Of a stretch of DNA of 64,000 nt, positions 57,088 to 64,000 are shown piece by piece (the stretch's first letter is position 1; each line of letters opens with the position of its first letter). Both the position numbers and the translations under genes were made by a program. Under the pieces are notes generated by a model. The model saw nothing but the letters and a program-made list of their open reading frames with translations. It did not search any database and was not told where the DNA came from. This DNA comes from Streptococcus sanguinis (GTDB taxonomy: Bacteria > Bacillota > Bacilli > Lactobacillales > Streptococcaceae): assembly GCF_900635155.1 (NCBI RefSeq), contig NZ_LR134002.1, positions 1,488,001-1,552,000 on the forward strand, given 5' to 3'.

Positions 57088-58872
57088 CTACTCCATTCTT
57101 CTTTTTTGCTTAATCAAGCGCTCCAGCTCGGACAGGGCTGTATCCGTATCTCCGCTGTGAGAGGCTTCTCGAATCTTCTTACTAATAAACTGATTATGCT
57201 TGCGCAAAATCTCCCGCTCTCTGGTTTCTTCCACTTCTTTCAATTCATCTTCCAAAACCTCATCCGGCAAGTCTTCTTCCAAGACTCGGTACCAAGCCTG
57301 CTGGACATGATCCGGCAGCTGGGACAAATCCTGCGGTGTCACCTCGCCATTTGCCAGTAAAATCTCATACAAAGTCTGCAAGTCCTCCGAGTCAAAGGCA
57401 AAGTCTTCTCTCAGCCGGTATTGGTTCAAAATCAAAGGATGATGCATCATGCGGTGGAAGATATGATTTTCCGCCTTCATGAGACGACTCAGCCGATTTG
57501 AGGGAGAAAACTGCATGACGACTGGTTGAGACTGCTGAGTGGGTGCCTCCTGACTGCGACTAGAGCGCTCAGCCAGGCGGCTGTTATTTACCGTCTGTTC
57601 CACCTGCTGATAGTCAAAGTCTGGCAGCAGCTCAGCCAGCATGTAAATATAGGAGTTCTGCGCTGTGATGGACTTGGTCTTCGCAATAATAGGTGCCATC
57701 TTCTCTACAAACTCAATCTGAGCTTGCAGATTTTCAATATTATCTGGTTTCAGATGATGCAGCAGAAACTCCACATTACTTATTCGCGTTTTGCTCAGCA
57801 AATGCTGCAAATCTTCCTCAGAATTTTTAGCGAGAAATTCATCGGGGTCCAAATTATCCGGAATCCGAACAATTTCCACCGTCATATCTCTCAGCTCATC
57901 CAAAGCCTTGGCAGTTGCTGCTTGCCCTGCCCTATCTCCATCGTAAGACAGGATAATCTTCTTGCAATACTTGCTCAGGTGCTGAACATGCTCAGGCGTC
58001 AGAGCTGTTCCCATCGAGGCAACCGCATTTTCAATTCCGGCCCGATAAGCCGCAATCACATCCATGAAGCCTTCCATCAGATAGACCTCATGGCTCTTCT
58101 TGATAACCGGCTTGGCCTTATCCAGATGATAAAGCTCGTAGCTTTTATTGAAAATAGCGGTGCTGCGGCTGTTTTTGTACTTGGCCTGATGGCCATCAGT
58201 AGCCACTGCCTGCCAAATCCGTCCGGAAAAGGCCACAACCTGCCCGCTGTCATTGGTCAGGGGAAACATAATTCGGTTCTGAAAGGCATCATAGACCAGA
58301 TTATTCTCCGCCAGATTGAAGAGTCCTGAGTTCATGATGGTATTCTCATCAAATTTGCCAGCCATACTCTTATGAAGATAATTCCCCTCATTAGGAGCCA
58401 GCCCGATTTGAAAATGCTTGAGAACATCATCTGTCAGCCCCCGCTGGTAGAGATAAGCCCGCGCTTCCTCTCCCATCTTAGTCGTCATCAGGACCGCATG
58501 GTAAAACTTAGCTGCCTCGGTATGGATATCGTAGAGATCCTGATGCGGATGGCTTTGTCTCGGTCGGTCGTTGCCCGCCGTCTCTACTGCCAAGGGAATC
58601 CCTGCCCGATCTGCTACAATCTGCACAGCATCCATAAAGGAAACGCCTCGATAATCCTCAATGAATTTGAAGACATCGCCCGACTTGCCGCAGCCAAAAC
58701 AGTGATAAAACTGCTTGTCCTCTACAACGTTAAAAGAGGGCGTCTTTTCGCCATGAAAGGGACAGAGTCCCAGGAAATTCCGCCCAGCCTTGGTCAAGGC
58801 CACCGTTTCTCCTATGACATCGACGATATTGACGCTGTTTTTAATTTCAGAAATGATTTCTTTATCAATCAA
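57088..58872 (-). CDS. dnaG: DNA primase
   Basis: A 594-residue primase making RNA primers at the replication fork. The N-terminal zinc site is [11 protein letters not shown] with [12 protein letters not shown], the TOPRIM core shows [13 protein letters not shown] and SYDGDRAGQ, and the C-terminal helicase-binding region is charged and helical. The longer ATG at 58896 is unlikely: GGAGG lies 9 nt before an in-frame TTG at 58872, giving [13 protein letters not shown], which matches known streptococcal N-termini. It is cotranscribed with rpoD. Confidence 0.92.
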   Translation of the reverse strand: MIDKEIISEIKNSVNIVDVIGETVALTKAGRNFLGLCPFHGEKTPSFNVVEDKQFYHCFGCGKSGDVFKFIEDYRGVSFMDAVQIVADRAGIPLAVETAGNDRPRQSHPHQDLYDIHTEAAKFYHAVLMTTKMGEEARAYLYQRGLTDDVLKHFQIGLAPNEGNYLHKSMAGKFDENTIMNSGLFNLAENNLVYDAFQNRIMFPLTNDSGQVVAFSGRIWQAVATDGHQAKYKNSRSTAIFNKSYELYHLDKAKPVIKKSHEVYLMEGFMDVIAAYRAGIENAVASMGTALTPEHVQHLSKYCKKIILSYDGDRAGQAATAKALDELRDMTVEIVRIPDNLDPDEFLAKNSEEDLQHLLSKTRISNVEFLLHHLKPDNIENLQAQIEFVEKMAPIIAKTKSITAQNSYIYMLAELLPDFDYQQVEQTVNNSRLAERSSRSQEAPTQQSQPVVMQFSPSNRLSRLMKAENHIFHRMMHHPLILNQYRLREDFAFDSEDLQTLYEILLANGEVTPQDLSQLPDHVQQAWYRVLEEDLPDEVLEDELKEVEETREREILRKHNQFISKKIREASHSGDTDTALSELERLIKQKRRME

Positions 58873-58895
58873 GAGACAATACCTCCAATTTATCA

Positions 58896-58910
58896 TAGAA
58901 TATCATTCTA
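58896..58910. promoter_or_regulatory. Palindrome in the dnaG leader
   Basis: TAGAAT-ATC-ATTCTA (6-bp perfect arms), between the dnaG -10 and the ribosome site. It could be an operator, but I do not know a matching regulator. Confidence 0.35.
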
Positions 58911-58911
58911 T

Positions 58912-58940
58912 ATTTTATACTAAAATGAAGCAAATGTAAA
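58912..58940 (-). promoter_or_regulatory. dnaG-rpoD promoter
   Basis: On the minus strand there is a -35 TTTACA (58935-58940), a 17-nt spacer and a -10 TAAAAT (58912-58917). Confidence 0.65.
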
Positions 58941-58960
58941 ATATTTGACAAACAAATATC

Positions 58961-58989
58961 TTGTAGATGTCATATAAATAAGCTATAAT
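58961..58989 (+). promoter_or_regulatory. mscL promoter
   Basis: -35 TTGTAG (58961-58966), a 17-nt spacer and -10 TATAAT (58984-58989); the ATG is 38 nt downstream. Confidence 0.8.
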
Positions 58990-59026
58990 ATAATCACATT
59001 AATAAATTCTTGAAAGGAAAGAAAGA

Positions 59027-59410
59027 ATGTTAAAGGATCTTAAAGAATTCTTGCTGCGTGGGAACGTGATTGATTTGGCAGTCGGTGTGATCATCGCCAA
59101 CGCTTTTGGAGCAATCGTCACTTCATTGATTACTGACGTAATCACTCCCCTCTTCCTCAACCCAATTTTGAAAGCTGCAAACTTGGAGCAAATTTCTCAA
59201 TTGAAATGGAACGGGATCGCTTATGGTAACTTCTTGAGCGCTGTAATTAACTTCTTGGTAATCGGTACTGTTCTCTTCTTCATCGTTAAGTCTGCTGAAA
59301 AAGCACAAAGCCTTGCTAAGAAGAAGGAAGAAGCTGAAGAAGCGCCAGCTGGACCAACTGAATTGGAAGTCCTGCAAGAAATCAAAGCTTTGTTGGCTGA
59401 GAAAAAATAA
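59027..59410 (+). CDS. mscL: Large-conductance mechanosensitive channel
   Basis: A 127-residue MscL that opens under membrane tension to release solutes on hypo-osmotic shock. The N-terminal amphipathic helix (KDLKEFLLRGNVIDLAVGVI) leads into TM1 with the gate, then a periplasmic-type loop, TM2 (about 70-92) and a charged C-terminal helix rich in K and E. AAAGGAAAG precedes the ATG. It is monocistronic between dnaG (divergent) and rpsU (convergent). Confidence 0.96.
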   Translation: MLKDLKEFLLRGNVIDLAVGVIIANAFGAIVTSLITDVITPLFLNPILKAANLEQISQLKWNGIAYGNFLSAVINFLVIGTVLFFIVKSAEKAQSLAKKKEEAEEAPAGPTELEVLQEIKALLAEKK

Positions 59411-59418
59411 AGAGAATT

Positions 59419-59443
59419 CACTGATGAAAATCAGTGTTTTTTT
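59419..59443 (+). terminator. Intrinsic terminator after mscL
   Basis: CACTGAT (59419-59425) with ATCAGTG (59430-59436), a GAAA tetraloop and seven T. Confidence 0.92.
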
Positions 59444-59488
59444 CTTGCCTATTGCTCACAATCATCCCCTTCTCTCCAAAGAGTGAAA

Positions 59489-59518
59489 ACAAAAAACAGA
59501 CCGGAGTCTGCTTTTTTG
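59489..59518 (-). terminator. Intrinsic terminator after rpsU
   Basis: CAGAC (59497-59501) with GTCTG (59506-59510) and T-runs on both sides; the stem may work in both directions between the convergent mscL and rpsU. Confidence 0.8.
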
Positions 59519-59523
59519 TTCAA

Positions 59524-59700
59524 TTAGAATTTTTTACGTTTACGAGCTGCTTCTGATTTGCGTTTGCGTTTTACAGAAGGTTTTTCATAGAATTCACGTT
59601 TGCGTGTTTCTTGAAGAGTACCAGCTTTAGTAACCGCACGTTTGAAACGACGAAGTGCATCATCAAGTGATTCATTCTTGCGTACTACTGTTTTTGACAT
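59524..59700 (-). CDS. rpsU: 30S ribosomal protein S21
   Basis: A 58-residue S21: [20 protein letters not shown] at the N-terminus and a very basic C-terminus ([19 protein letters not shown]). It binds 16S rRNA near the anti-Shine-Dalgarno region. I use the ATG at 59700; a longer frame begins 24 nt upstream at an alternative codon. It has a near-consensus promoter of its own. Confidence 0.97.
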
Positions 59701-59734
59701 TTTTTTCACTCCCTTCAAGTCCAAAATCTATATA

Positions 59735-59763
59735 ATCATACCACATATAGAAAAGAGTGTCAA
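59735..59763 (-). promoter_or_regulatory. rpsU promoter
   Basis: On the minus strand there is a -35 TTGACA (59758-59763), a 17-nt spacer and an extended -10 TGGTATGAT (TATGAT at 59735-59740). Confidence 0.88.
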
Positions 59764-59804
59764 GTATTTTCTGTAAGTATGATGTAGCTCCTTTTTATTA
59801 CAGA

Positions 59805-59837
59805 AACAAGAAAACCAACTGCTATGCTGCAGCTGGT
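59805..59837 (-). terminator. Intrinsic terminator after the DUF4956 gene
   Basis: Stem ACCAACTGC (59814-59822) with GCAGCTGGT (59828-59836), one mismatch, followed on the minus strand by TTTTCTTG. Confidence 0.78.
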
Positions 59838-59847
59838 CTTCTTTTGC

Positions 59848-60531
59848 TTAGAGAGTTTTACGCTTCTTAGCGGCTTTGGAAAGTGAAATGTCTTGAACCT
59901 TGTCATAACGTATAAACTGCTGAATGAGTTCTCGGTCATTCACATCAGGATTCAAGTCAACAACATAGTCCAGCTTGATAGACTTCTTTTCAGCTGACTT
60001 GAGAGAGATCAGTTCGGCTGATTTACAAGCTGTTTCAAAAATAGCATCAAAGAGTACTTCGTAGTCAAAATCAGCTGGAACCTGAACCTGAACATAACGT
60101 CTGGTCTGACTGACTGAAGTAAAGCTCATCTTTTCAAAGAGCATCCAGATGCCTGAAATAGCTAGAGTAAAGACAATTCCCAATGCTACAAATCCCATCC
60201 CTGTTGTAATCCCGATAGCGGTCGCCATAAAGATGGCTAAAAGCTCCTTGGAGCCACCTGCGGCCGACCGGAAGCGAATCAAGCTGAAAGTCCCTGCTAC
60301 GGCGACACTGGTACCCAGATTTCCATTAACCAAGAAGATGATAATAGAAATGATGGCTGGCAAAAGGGAGAGGGTGACGACAAATTCCTTGGTATAAATG
60401 GTTTGGCGCTTATAGACCTTGGCCAAGATAATTCCTAAAACCACACTAGTAACTAGTGAAAAAATCAATGCCAAAGGATTAATCTTGACCTCTGTGGAGG
60501 AATAGATACTGTTAAATAACTGATCGAGCAT
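59848..60531 (-). CDS. DUF4956 membrane protein
   Basis: A 227-residue protein with about four hydrophobic segments (18-130) and a soluble C-terminal domain of about 90 residues (YVQVQVPADFDYEVLFDAIF...), matching DUF4956. Conserved loop: AGTFSLIRFRSAAGGSKELLAIFMATAIG. DUF4956 genes are often next to VTC-domain genes, as here, 11 nt downstream of the VTC gene, so they probably act together in a membrane polyphosphate- or polymer-related process. The biochemical role is unknown. Confidence 0.8.
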   Translation of the reverse strand: MLDQLFNSIYSSTEVKINPLALIFSLVTSVVLGIILAKVYKRQTIYTKEFVVTLSLLPAIISIIIFLVNGNLGTSVAVAGTFSLIRFRSAAGGSKELLAIFMATAIGITTGMGFVALGIVFTLAISGIWMLFEKMSFTSVSQTRRYVQVQVPADFDYEVLFDAIFETACKSAELISLKSAEKKSIKLDYVVDLNPDVNDRELIQQFIRYDKVQDISLSKAAKKRKTL

Positions 60532-60542
60532 AGACTACCCCC

Positions 60543-61274
60543 TTAGGCCTTGACTGTTTGAGTCAGCCTTTCTTTAGTTTGCAGGTAGGCTTTGCCGTAT
60601 TTTGAGAAGGACTGGTCTTCTAGTCCATATTTATTGAGAATATCAGCCAGCCACTGAGGATATTGCCCAGGAACCTTGATTTCCATAATCACTTTGTCAT
60701 CTTCCAGCAAGGGCAGTCCATAGCGACCTGAAGCTAAATCTACATCATAATCTCGGTAGCGGATGTTGGAATCAACTGTCACACGTACCTTTTTATCTTC
60801 CAAGCCTCTCATAGAGTAGCGGTCATAGCTAATCACCATTTTTGGCTTCAAGTCTAGATAACGATCTTGAAGCTGCTCCACTTCTGCCTTGACCCGGTCA
60901 TCAGAAATAGTATGGTCTACCACACCATTCACAATATAGTTGGTCACAGAGAGAGGATTGGAAACTAAACGATATTTGAAGCCTACTTCATCGCGTTTCT
61001 TCTTGATTTCCAAGAAAACTTGACTATCATCATTCGGCTGCTCAGCATAAGTGCGCATCCGCATTTTTTCACGACCGCCTTTTCTGGCAATGGAATCCTG
61101 AATCATCTGGAACTCATCATTATCAAAATACACATTGGAAATGGTTGAAGTCGCATAATCATCTGCGGTGAGGTAAGGCCTCATGTCAGCTTCAAGACGA
61201 GCTAGCATTGCTCGGTCAAGAATATACTTAGTTTCGATCCGTTGGAAGTTTGTTTGGATTTGCTTTTGTTTCAT
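60543..61274 (-). CDS. VTC-domain (polyphosphate polymerase-like) protein
   Basis: A 243-residue protein of the VTC/CYTH-like tunnel fold, as in the catalytic domain of yeast VTC4. Conserved basic and acidic residues are visible in order: RIETKYILD, KMRMRTY, FLEIKKKRD, VISYDRYSM, VRVTVDSNIRYRD and VIMEIKVP. These would line a tunnel binding triphosphate or polyphosphate. Being a single domain with no membrane segment, it probably works with the adjacent DUF4956 membrane protein. The start has AAAGGAG upstream. Its 150-nt leader holds palindromic operators (see 61293-61443) shared with the BlaI/MecI-like gene. Confidence 0.83.
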   Translation of the reverse strand: MKQKQIQTNFQRIETKYILDRAMLARLEADMRPYLTADDYATSTISNVYFDNDEFQMIQDSIARKGGREKMRMRTYAEQPNDDSQVFLEIKKKRDEVGFKYRLVSNPLSVTNYIVNGVVDHTISDDRVKAEVEQLQDRYLDLKPKMVISYDRYSMRGLEDKKVRVTVDSNIRYRDYDVDLASGRYGLPLLEDDKVIMEIKVPGQYPQWLADILNKYGLEDQSFSKYGKAYLQTKERLTQTVKA

Positions 61275-61292
61275 TTGGATTCTCCTTTAATT

Positions 61293-61304
61293 CTACAAAT
61301 GTAG
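61293..61304. promoter_or_regulatory. Palindromic operator 1 (CTACAAATGTAG)
   Basis: A perfect 12-nt palindrome of the TACAnnTGTA type bound by BlaI/MecI/CopY repressors, placed 4 nt upstream of the VTC gene ribosome site, where a bound repressor would block elongation. Confidence 0.65.
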
Positions 61305-61405
61305 TTTTTGCTTTTAAAAGAAATAGAGCTTCCGCTCTGCACCTACAAGCGTCTGGATAAGCTTTGCTTTCTTCTCCTTTCCAAGCAGTATTTTTCAAAA
61401 ACATT

Positions 61406-61417
61406 CTACAAATGTAG
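61406..61417. promoter_or_regulatory. Palindromic operator 2 (CTACAAATGTAG)
   Basis: An exact second copy of the 12-nt palindrome, just downstream of the predicted start of transcription of the VTC-DUF4956 pair. Confidence 0.68.
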
Positions 61418-61428
61418 TTTATAATTAT

Positions 61429-61457
61429 ATTCTACACTTGTCGTTTATAAATGTCAA
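61429..61457 (-). promoter_or_regulatory. Promoter of the VTC-DUF4956 pair
   Basis: On the minus strand there is a -35 TTGACA (61452-61457), a 17-nt spacer and a -10 TAGAAT (61429-61434). The spacer and -10 are overlapped by CTACACTTGTCG (61432-61443). The same arrangement occurs at the BlaI/MecI-like gene. Confidence 0.75.
61432..61443. promoter_or_regulatory. Operator 3 (CTACACTTGTCG) in the VTC promoter
   Basis: An imperfect TACAnnTGTC palindrome over the -10 edge and spacer; 11 of 12 bases are identical to the site in the BlaI/MecI-like promoter at 63560-63571. Confidence 0.7.
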
Positions 61458-61599
61458 GAAAAAAGATAAATAATCTTTCAGTTTTTTTAGCATTAGGAGA
61501 CGAAATGCAAACTGTAAGCAAAATCGACCTAAAATAAAAAATAAACTAATGACTAACAGCTCTTGAAGGATTGCCAAATCCCCCCTTTGAGAAGATAAT

Positions 61600-61642
61600 A
61601 AAATTCTACCAGCCTAAGCTTTTAAGAAACTTAAACTGGCAG
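61600..61642 (-). terminator. Probable terminator after the M56 gene
   Basis: An imperfect stem (CTaCCAGCCTAAG with CTTAAACTGGCAG, about 61606-61632) followed on the minus strand by AATTTTATT. Confidence 0.6.
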
Positions 61643-61652
61643 AATCCTTTAT

Positions 61653-63122
61653 TTAATCGTCATCATGGTCATCATCATCGTCCGGATCATCAGTATCTGT
61701 CGTATGAGAGGAACTGTTCTGAGACGGAGTTTGAACTGTCGCTGTACTAGCTCCAGTATTCGCTCCGGTCGAGCCCGCTGCTCCCGTATTCCCTGCGCCT
61801 GCAGTAGCGCTGTTGTCAGCTGGAGTTGATGCAGCTGACGAGGATGAGCTGACTTCTTTTTCGACCGTTACCGTCTTTTCGACAATGGTATGCTGCTTAG
61901 ATTTGACCAGTTTTCCATCCTTAACATTGACAATGGTTTCATGGGCCGTTTGCCCGTGAGAGAAGCGAATCTTATAAGTGTCTTTCTCACGCGAAATCTG
62001 GAGGTCTTTAATGTCCTTTTCAGAAAGAGACAGCTCTTTTAAGACGGATGCTAGTGCCTGACGCTGACTGAGTCCTTGAGACTGTTTTTGCCCTGCAACA
62101 GGTCTGCTTTGTTGAGCAGTTGGACTTTCTAAGGCAAAGACCGAGCTAGTCAAGAGCAAAAGGAGAGGGACTGCTACTACAAAGGCAGCAGACAGAAATC
62201 TCTTAGGCAGCCGGTTATCCATAATACCGACAATCCGACGCTTGAGATTAAACTTGTCAGAGTAAAAGCAGGTCGTCAGAGCAATTGGGGTCTTCTTACT
62301 GCGGTCTATCATGGTCAAAATCGTTTCACCGTAGAAAGTCCGATACTCTGTATCTCTACAGCTCAGAACATCGTAATCACAGTACATTTCTCCTGCTTCC
62401 TGGGTTTCACGGCAGGCAAAGCGGACAACTGGATTAAACCAGTGCAGACTCTTGGCAAAAATCCCTAAGAGATTGATTAAAACATCTCGGTGTTTGTAGT
62501 GGGTCAGCTCATGCTTGAAAATAAGCTGTAGCTCTTCTTCTGTGTAGTCCAACTCTGGCAGCACGATTAAAATATCTCTGAAACCTAGCAGCATGGGACT
62601 TTGGGACATAGGATAGTGGAGCAGGCGAATCCGACCCTTAACTCCCATCTCCTGCTGAACAGCCCGCAGCTGAGCCATCGCTTCTTCGTCCTGAAACTCC
62701 GTGCCCCAGCGCTTTAGCATCTTTCTGAAGCGAATATAAGAATAAGCGTATCTTCCTATACTAAAGACAAAGCCAATCAGCCAGATGGCAAAGAGAATCT
62801 CAAACCAAGGCAGACCGAGAAAAGCCTCCCACAGTTTTGGCTGGGCAGCTTTTTCAACTGCTGGAGAAGCGCCCTGAGCACCACCTGTCTGGGTGGCAGT
62901 CACTGCTGTCTGAACTACCGATCCTGTATTCAGCCGAATCAGGCCTGAGCCAAACTGAGGACGGAACGGGAACAGAAAACTCAGCAATATCAAAAACCAA
63001 ATAAAATACTTCACTCTGACCGAAATCTTAGTCTTAAAGACCGTAAAAAGCAGACTAAGCAACAGCACCAAAATGGATGTTGACAAACTGGTCAGCAGAA
63101 AAGAAAGAAGGAACTGTTTCAT
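61653..63122 (-). CDS. M56 family (BlaR1/MecR1-like) membrane metalloprotease without a penicillin sensor
   Basis: A 489-residue membrane protein. Hydrophobic segments are at about 5-27, 37-53, 106-125 and 312-330. The cytoplasmic loop has HELTH (204-208) with a third ligand near Glu245 (QEAGEMYCDYD), the gluzincin site of BlaR1/MecR1. The extracellular tail after 331 is not a beta-lactam-binding domain: it holds a PepSY-like stretch (about 345-405, SQRQALASVLKELSLSEKDI...), then a Ser/Ala/Thr/Gly linker, and ends in a run of Asp and His (DDPDDDDDHDDD). It is 15 nt downstream of the BlaI/MecI-type gene, so it should sense an outside signal and cut the repressor. The signal is unknown; the acidic tail may bind metal. 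Confidence 0.85.
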   Translation of the reverse strand: MKQFLLSFLLTSLSTSILVLLLSLLFTVFKTKISVRVKYFIWFLILLSFLFPFRPQFGSGLIRLNTGSVVQTAVTATQTGGAQGASPAVEKAAQPKLWEAFLGLPWFEILFAIWLIGFVFSIGRYAYSYIRFRKMLKRWGTEFQDEEAMAQLRAVQQEMGVKGRIRLLHYPMSQSPMLLGFRDILIVLPELDYTEEELQLIFKHELTHYKHRDVLINLLGIFAKSLHWFNPVVRFACRETQEAGEMYCDYDVLSCRDTEYRTFYGETILTMIDRSKKTPIALTTCFYSDKFNLKRRIVGIMDNRLPKRFLSAAFVVAVPLLLLLTSSVFALESPTAQQSRPVAGQKQSQGLSQRQALASVLKELSLSEKDIKDLQISREKDTYKIRFSHGQTAHETIVNVKDGKLVKSKQHTIVEKTVTVEKEVSSSSSAASTPADNSATAGAGNTGAAGSTGANTGASTATVQTPSQNSSSHTTDTDDPDDDDDHDDD

Positions 63123-63137
63123 GCTTATCCCTCCATC

Positions 63138-63515
63138 CTACTTTCCTTGGTTGAGCAAACTACGCAGCTCATCCAGTTCATTTTCCGAAAAGGAGTTAGA
63201 AGAAAAGAGTGTTTTGACAAAACCGCCCATAGAACGGCCGCTGTGACGTTTCAAGAAATCCGAAGCCTCAACTTCCAGATACTCATCTTCTGAGATCAAG
63301 GCTGTATACTGCCTTTCACGCCCCTTGCGGACACTTTCTAAAAAGCCCTTCTCCGTCAAGCGAGCCAAGACTGTCAGCAAAGTCTGGGGCTTCCAGTGAT
63401 TGTCTGGTCCCAGCTTTTCCATGATACGGGCAGAGGTCGTCGGGGTAGGCAGTTGCCAAATTACCTTTAAAATAGTAAATTCCCCGTCTGGTAAACGTTT
63501 AATAGATCTTTTCAT
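63138..63515 (-). CDS. BlaI/MecI/CopY-type transcriptional repressor
   Basis: A 125-residue winged-helix repressor (Penicillinase_R family). LPDGEFTILKVIWQL begins the DNA-binding domain, HWKPQTLLTVLARLTEKGFL holds the recognition helix and wing, and the C-terminal helices (SENELDELRSLLNQ) dimerise. The CopY metal motif CxCxxxxCxC is missing, so it is of the BlaI/MecI kind. I use the ATG at 63515; a GTG at 63524 is also possible, and neither has a strong ribosome site. It is followed by the M56 protease. Operators found in its own promoter and upstream of the VTC gene suggest autoregulation and a small regulon. Confidence 0.85.
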   Translation of the reverse strand: MKRSIKRLPDGEFTILKVIWQLPTPTTSARIMEKLGPDNHWKPQTLLTVLARLTEKGFLESVRKGRERQYTALISEDEYLEVEASDFLKRHSGRSMGGFVKTLFSSNSFSENELDELRSLLNQGK

Positions 63516-63556
63516 CGTTCTCACGCACTTTCTAAATTAATGCTATTTCTAGTTTT

Positions 63557-63585
63557 ATTCTACACTTGTCTAACAAAAAAGTCAA
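63557..63585 (-). promoter_or_regulatory. Promoter of the repressor - M56 pair
   Basis: On the minus strand there is a -35 TTGACT (63580-63585), a 17-nt spacer and a -10 TAGAAT (63557-63562), with the operator CTACACTTGTCT (63560-63571) overlapping the -10 edge and spacer. Confidence 0.78.
63560..63571. promoter_or_regulatory. Operator 4 (CTACACTTGTCT) in the repressor promoter
   Basis: Matches operator 3 in 11 of 12 positions and lies at the same offset from its -10, so autoregulation is likely. Confidence 0.7.
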
Positions 63586-63594
63586 TCATTATAT

Positions 63595-63628
63595 AAAAAA
63601 GAGCGAGAAATCAATTTTCCTCACTCTA
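63595..63628 (-). terminator. Intrinsic terminator after the DUF1304 gene
   Basis: GAGCGAG (63601-63607) pairs with CTCACTC (63620-63626, including a G-U pair), with T-run on the minus strand. Confidence 0.75.
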
Positions 63629-63629
63629 T

Positions 63630-63986
63630 TTAGAAAAATAAACTAAGCAGGGTCAGCATAGCCAGCCCTCCCTGCTTGAACAGGATTTTGGGGTCACTGG
63701 TCACTGCACCATAAGCTGCTACCAAGATGATATAAACCATAAAAATTCCCAGCCAAACCGGACTAGGCTGTACAAAGGCCGCAATCAAGACCAAAACAGC
63801 TATCAATCCGTTGTAAACTCCTTGATTTTTGAAAAGTGTATTGACCGACTGCTGCTCCAACTCCTCTTGTGACATACCGAAAACCCGAGCTGTCGCTGCA
63901 TAAGTCGTAGCGATGGTCTCCAGGTAGAGGATATAGAAAAATTCCAAGGCAACCAAACTTGCCAAAATCAGTGTAATAATAGACAT
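63630..63986 (-). CDS. DUF1304 membrane protein
   Basis: A 118-residue protein with four hydrophobic segments, matching DUF1304. Landmarks are LVALEFFYILYLET near the N-terminus, NQGVYNGLIA in the middle and the VYIILVAAYGAVTSDPKILFKQGGLAML C-terminal region. The family has no known function. A good AGGAGG site precedes the ATG at the right edge. It is on the same strand as the repressor gene but has its own terminator. Confidence 0.82.
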   Translation of the reverse strand: MSIITLILASLVALEFFYILYLETIATTYAATARVFGMSQEELEQQSVNTLFKNQGVYNGLIAVLVLIAAFVQPSPVWLGIFMVYIILVAAYGAVTSDPKILFKQGGLAMLTLLSLFF

Positions 63987-64000
63987 TTTACCCTCCTAAA

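Larger units (their letters stand above)
61275..61652. other. Regulatory intergenic region upstream of the VTC gene
   Basis: These 378 nt hold two perfect CTACAAATGTAG palindromes, one CTACACTTGTCG site inside a promoter, a short GAGC/GCTC hairpin near 61326-61337 and the terminator of the M56 gene. About 61465-61599 shows nothing I can name. Confidence 0.7.

Noticed and set aside
58945..58978. TTGACA (58945-58950) as the mscL -35
   Set aside because: The nearest -10-like element is 22 nt away; TTGTAG with a 17-nt spacer to TATAAT at 58984 is a better fit.
63138..63515. CopY copper repressor
   Set aside because: The C-terminal CxCxxxxCxC metal motif is missing and the partner is an M56 protease, so BlaI/MecI type is the better call even though the operators resemble cop boxes.

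Overview
The window reads as chromosome of a viridans-group Streptococcus, most likely Streptococcus sanguinis or a close relative. The evidence is the gene content (MurM/MurN, MntE, tmRNA tag AKNNNSYAVAA, dnaG-rpoD pair) and above all a complete accessory Sec (SecA2/SecY2) glycoprotein-export locus next to a giant LPXTG-anchored serine-rich repeat (SRR) adhesin with a Siglec-like binding region. No insertion sequence, prophage or CRISPR array was seen. The species name is inferred from remembered family knowledge; no search was run.

Layout. 0-5.2 kb: a DUF1934 protein, then a plus-strand cluster HD hydrolase - HAD phosphatase - murM - murN (peptidoglycan cross-bridge branching). The left edge carries a promoter and what looks like the start of a yybP-ykoY manganese riboswitch reading out of the window. 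5.2-18 kb (minus strand): a GH25+CHAP secreted peptidoglycan hydrolase with seven Bsp-type repeats, tpiA, rmlD, an AT-rich GtrII-type membrane glucosyltransferase paired with a GtrB-type bactoprenol glucosyltransferase, metY, a NUDIX hydrolase and pcrA. 18-29.6 kb: mntE, a duplicated-domain lipoprotein, an atypical signal peptidase I, pyk-pfkA, dnaE, a two-gene ABC exporter and lrgAB.

29.7-53.8 kb (minus strand) is the accessory Sec locus: srr adhesin, then gly - nss - secY2 - asp1 - asp2 - asp3 - secA2 - gtfA - gtfB - asp4 - asp5. GtfA/GtfB start O-GlcNAc addition on the serine-rich repeats, Nss and Gly extend the glycans, Asp1-3 (Asp2 with its acetyltransferase triad) prepare the preprotein, and SecA2 drives it through SecY2/Asp4/Asp5. 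Sortase then anchors it by LPQTG. The SRR region is about 6.4 kb of 36-nt repeats and opens a spurious antisense frame of more than 2,100 codons.

53.9-64 kb: tRNA-Ser(GGA), a DUF695/RraB-like protein, ssrA (tmRNA), a DUF59 Fe-S assembly factor, rpoD, dnaG, mscL, rpsU, a DUF4956 + VTC-domain pair, an M56 (BlaR1/MecR1-like) metalloprotease with a BlaI/MecI-type repressor, and a DUF1304 membrane protein. Near-identical operator sequences overlap the promoters of the repressor pair and of the VTC/DUF4956 pair, so they look like one small regulon. This, the signal peptidase with Asp/Gly at the Ser/Lys positions, the repeated GtfB-like modules inside Gly, and the altered sialic-acid motifs in the tandem Siglec-like adhesin modules are the points most worth a second look.
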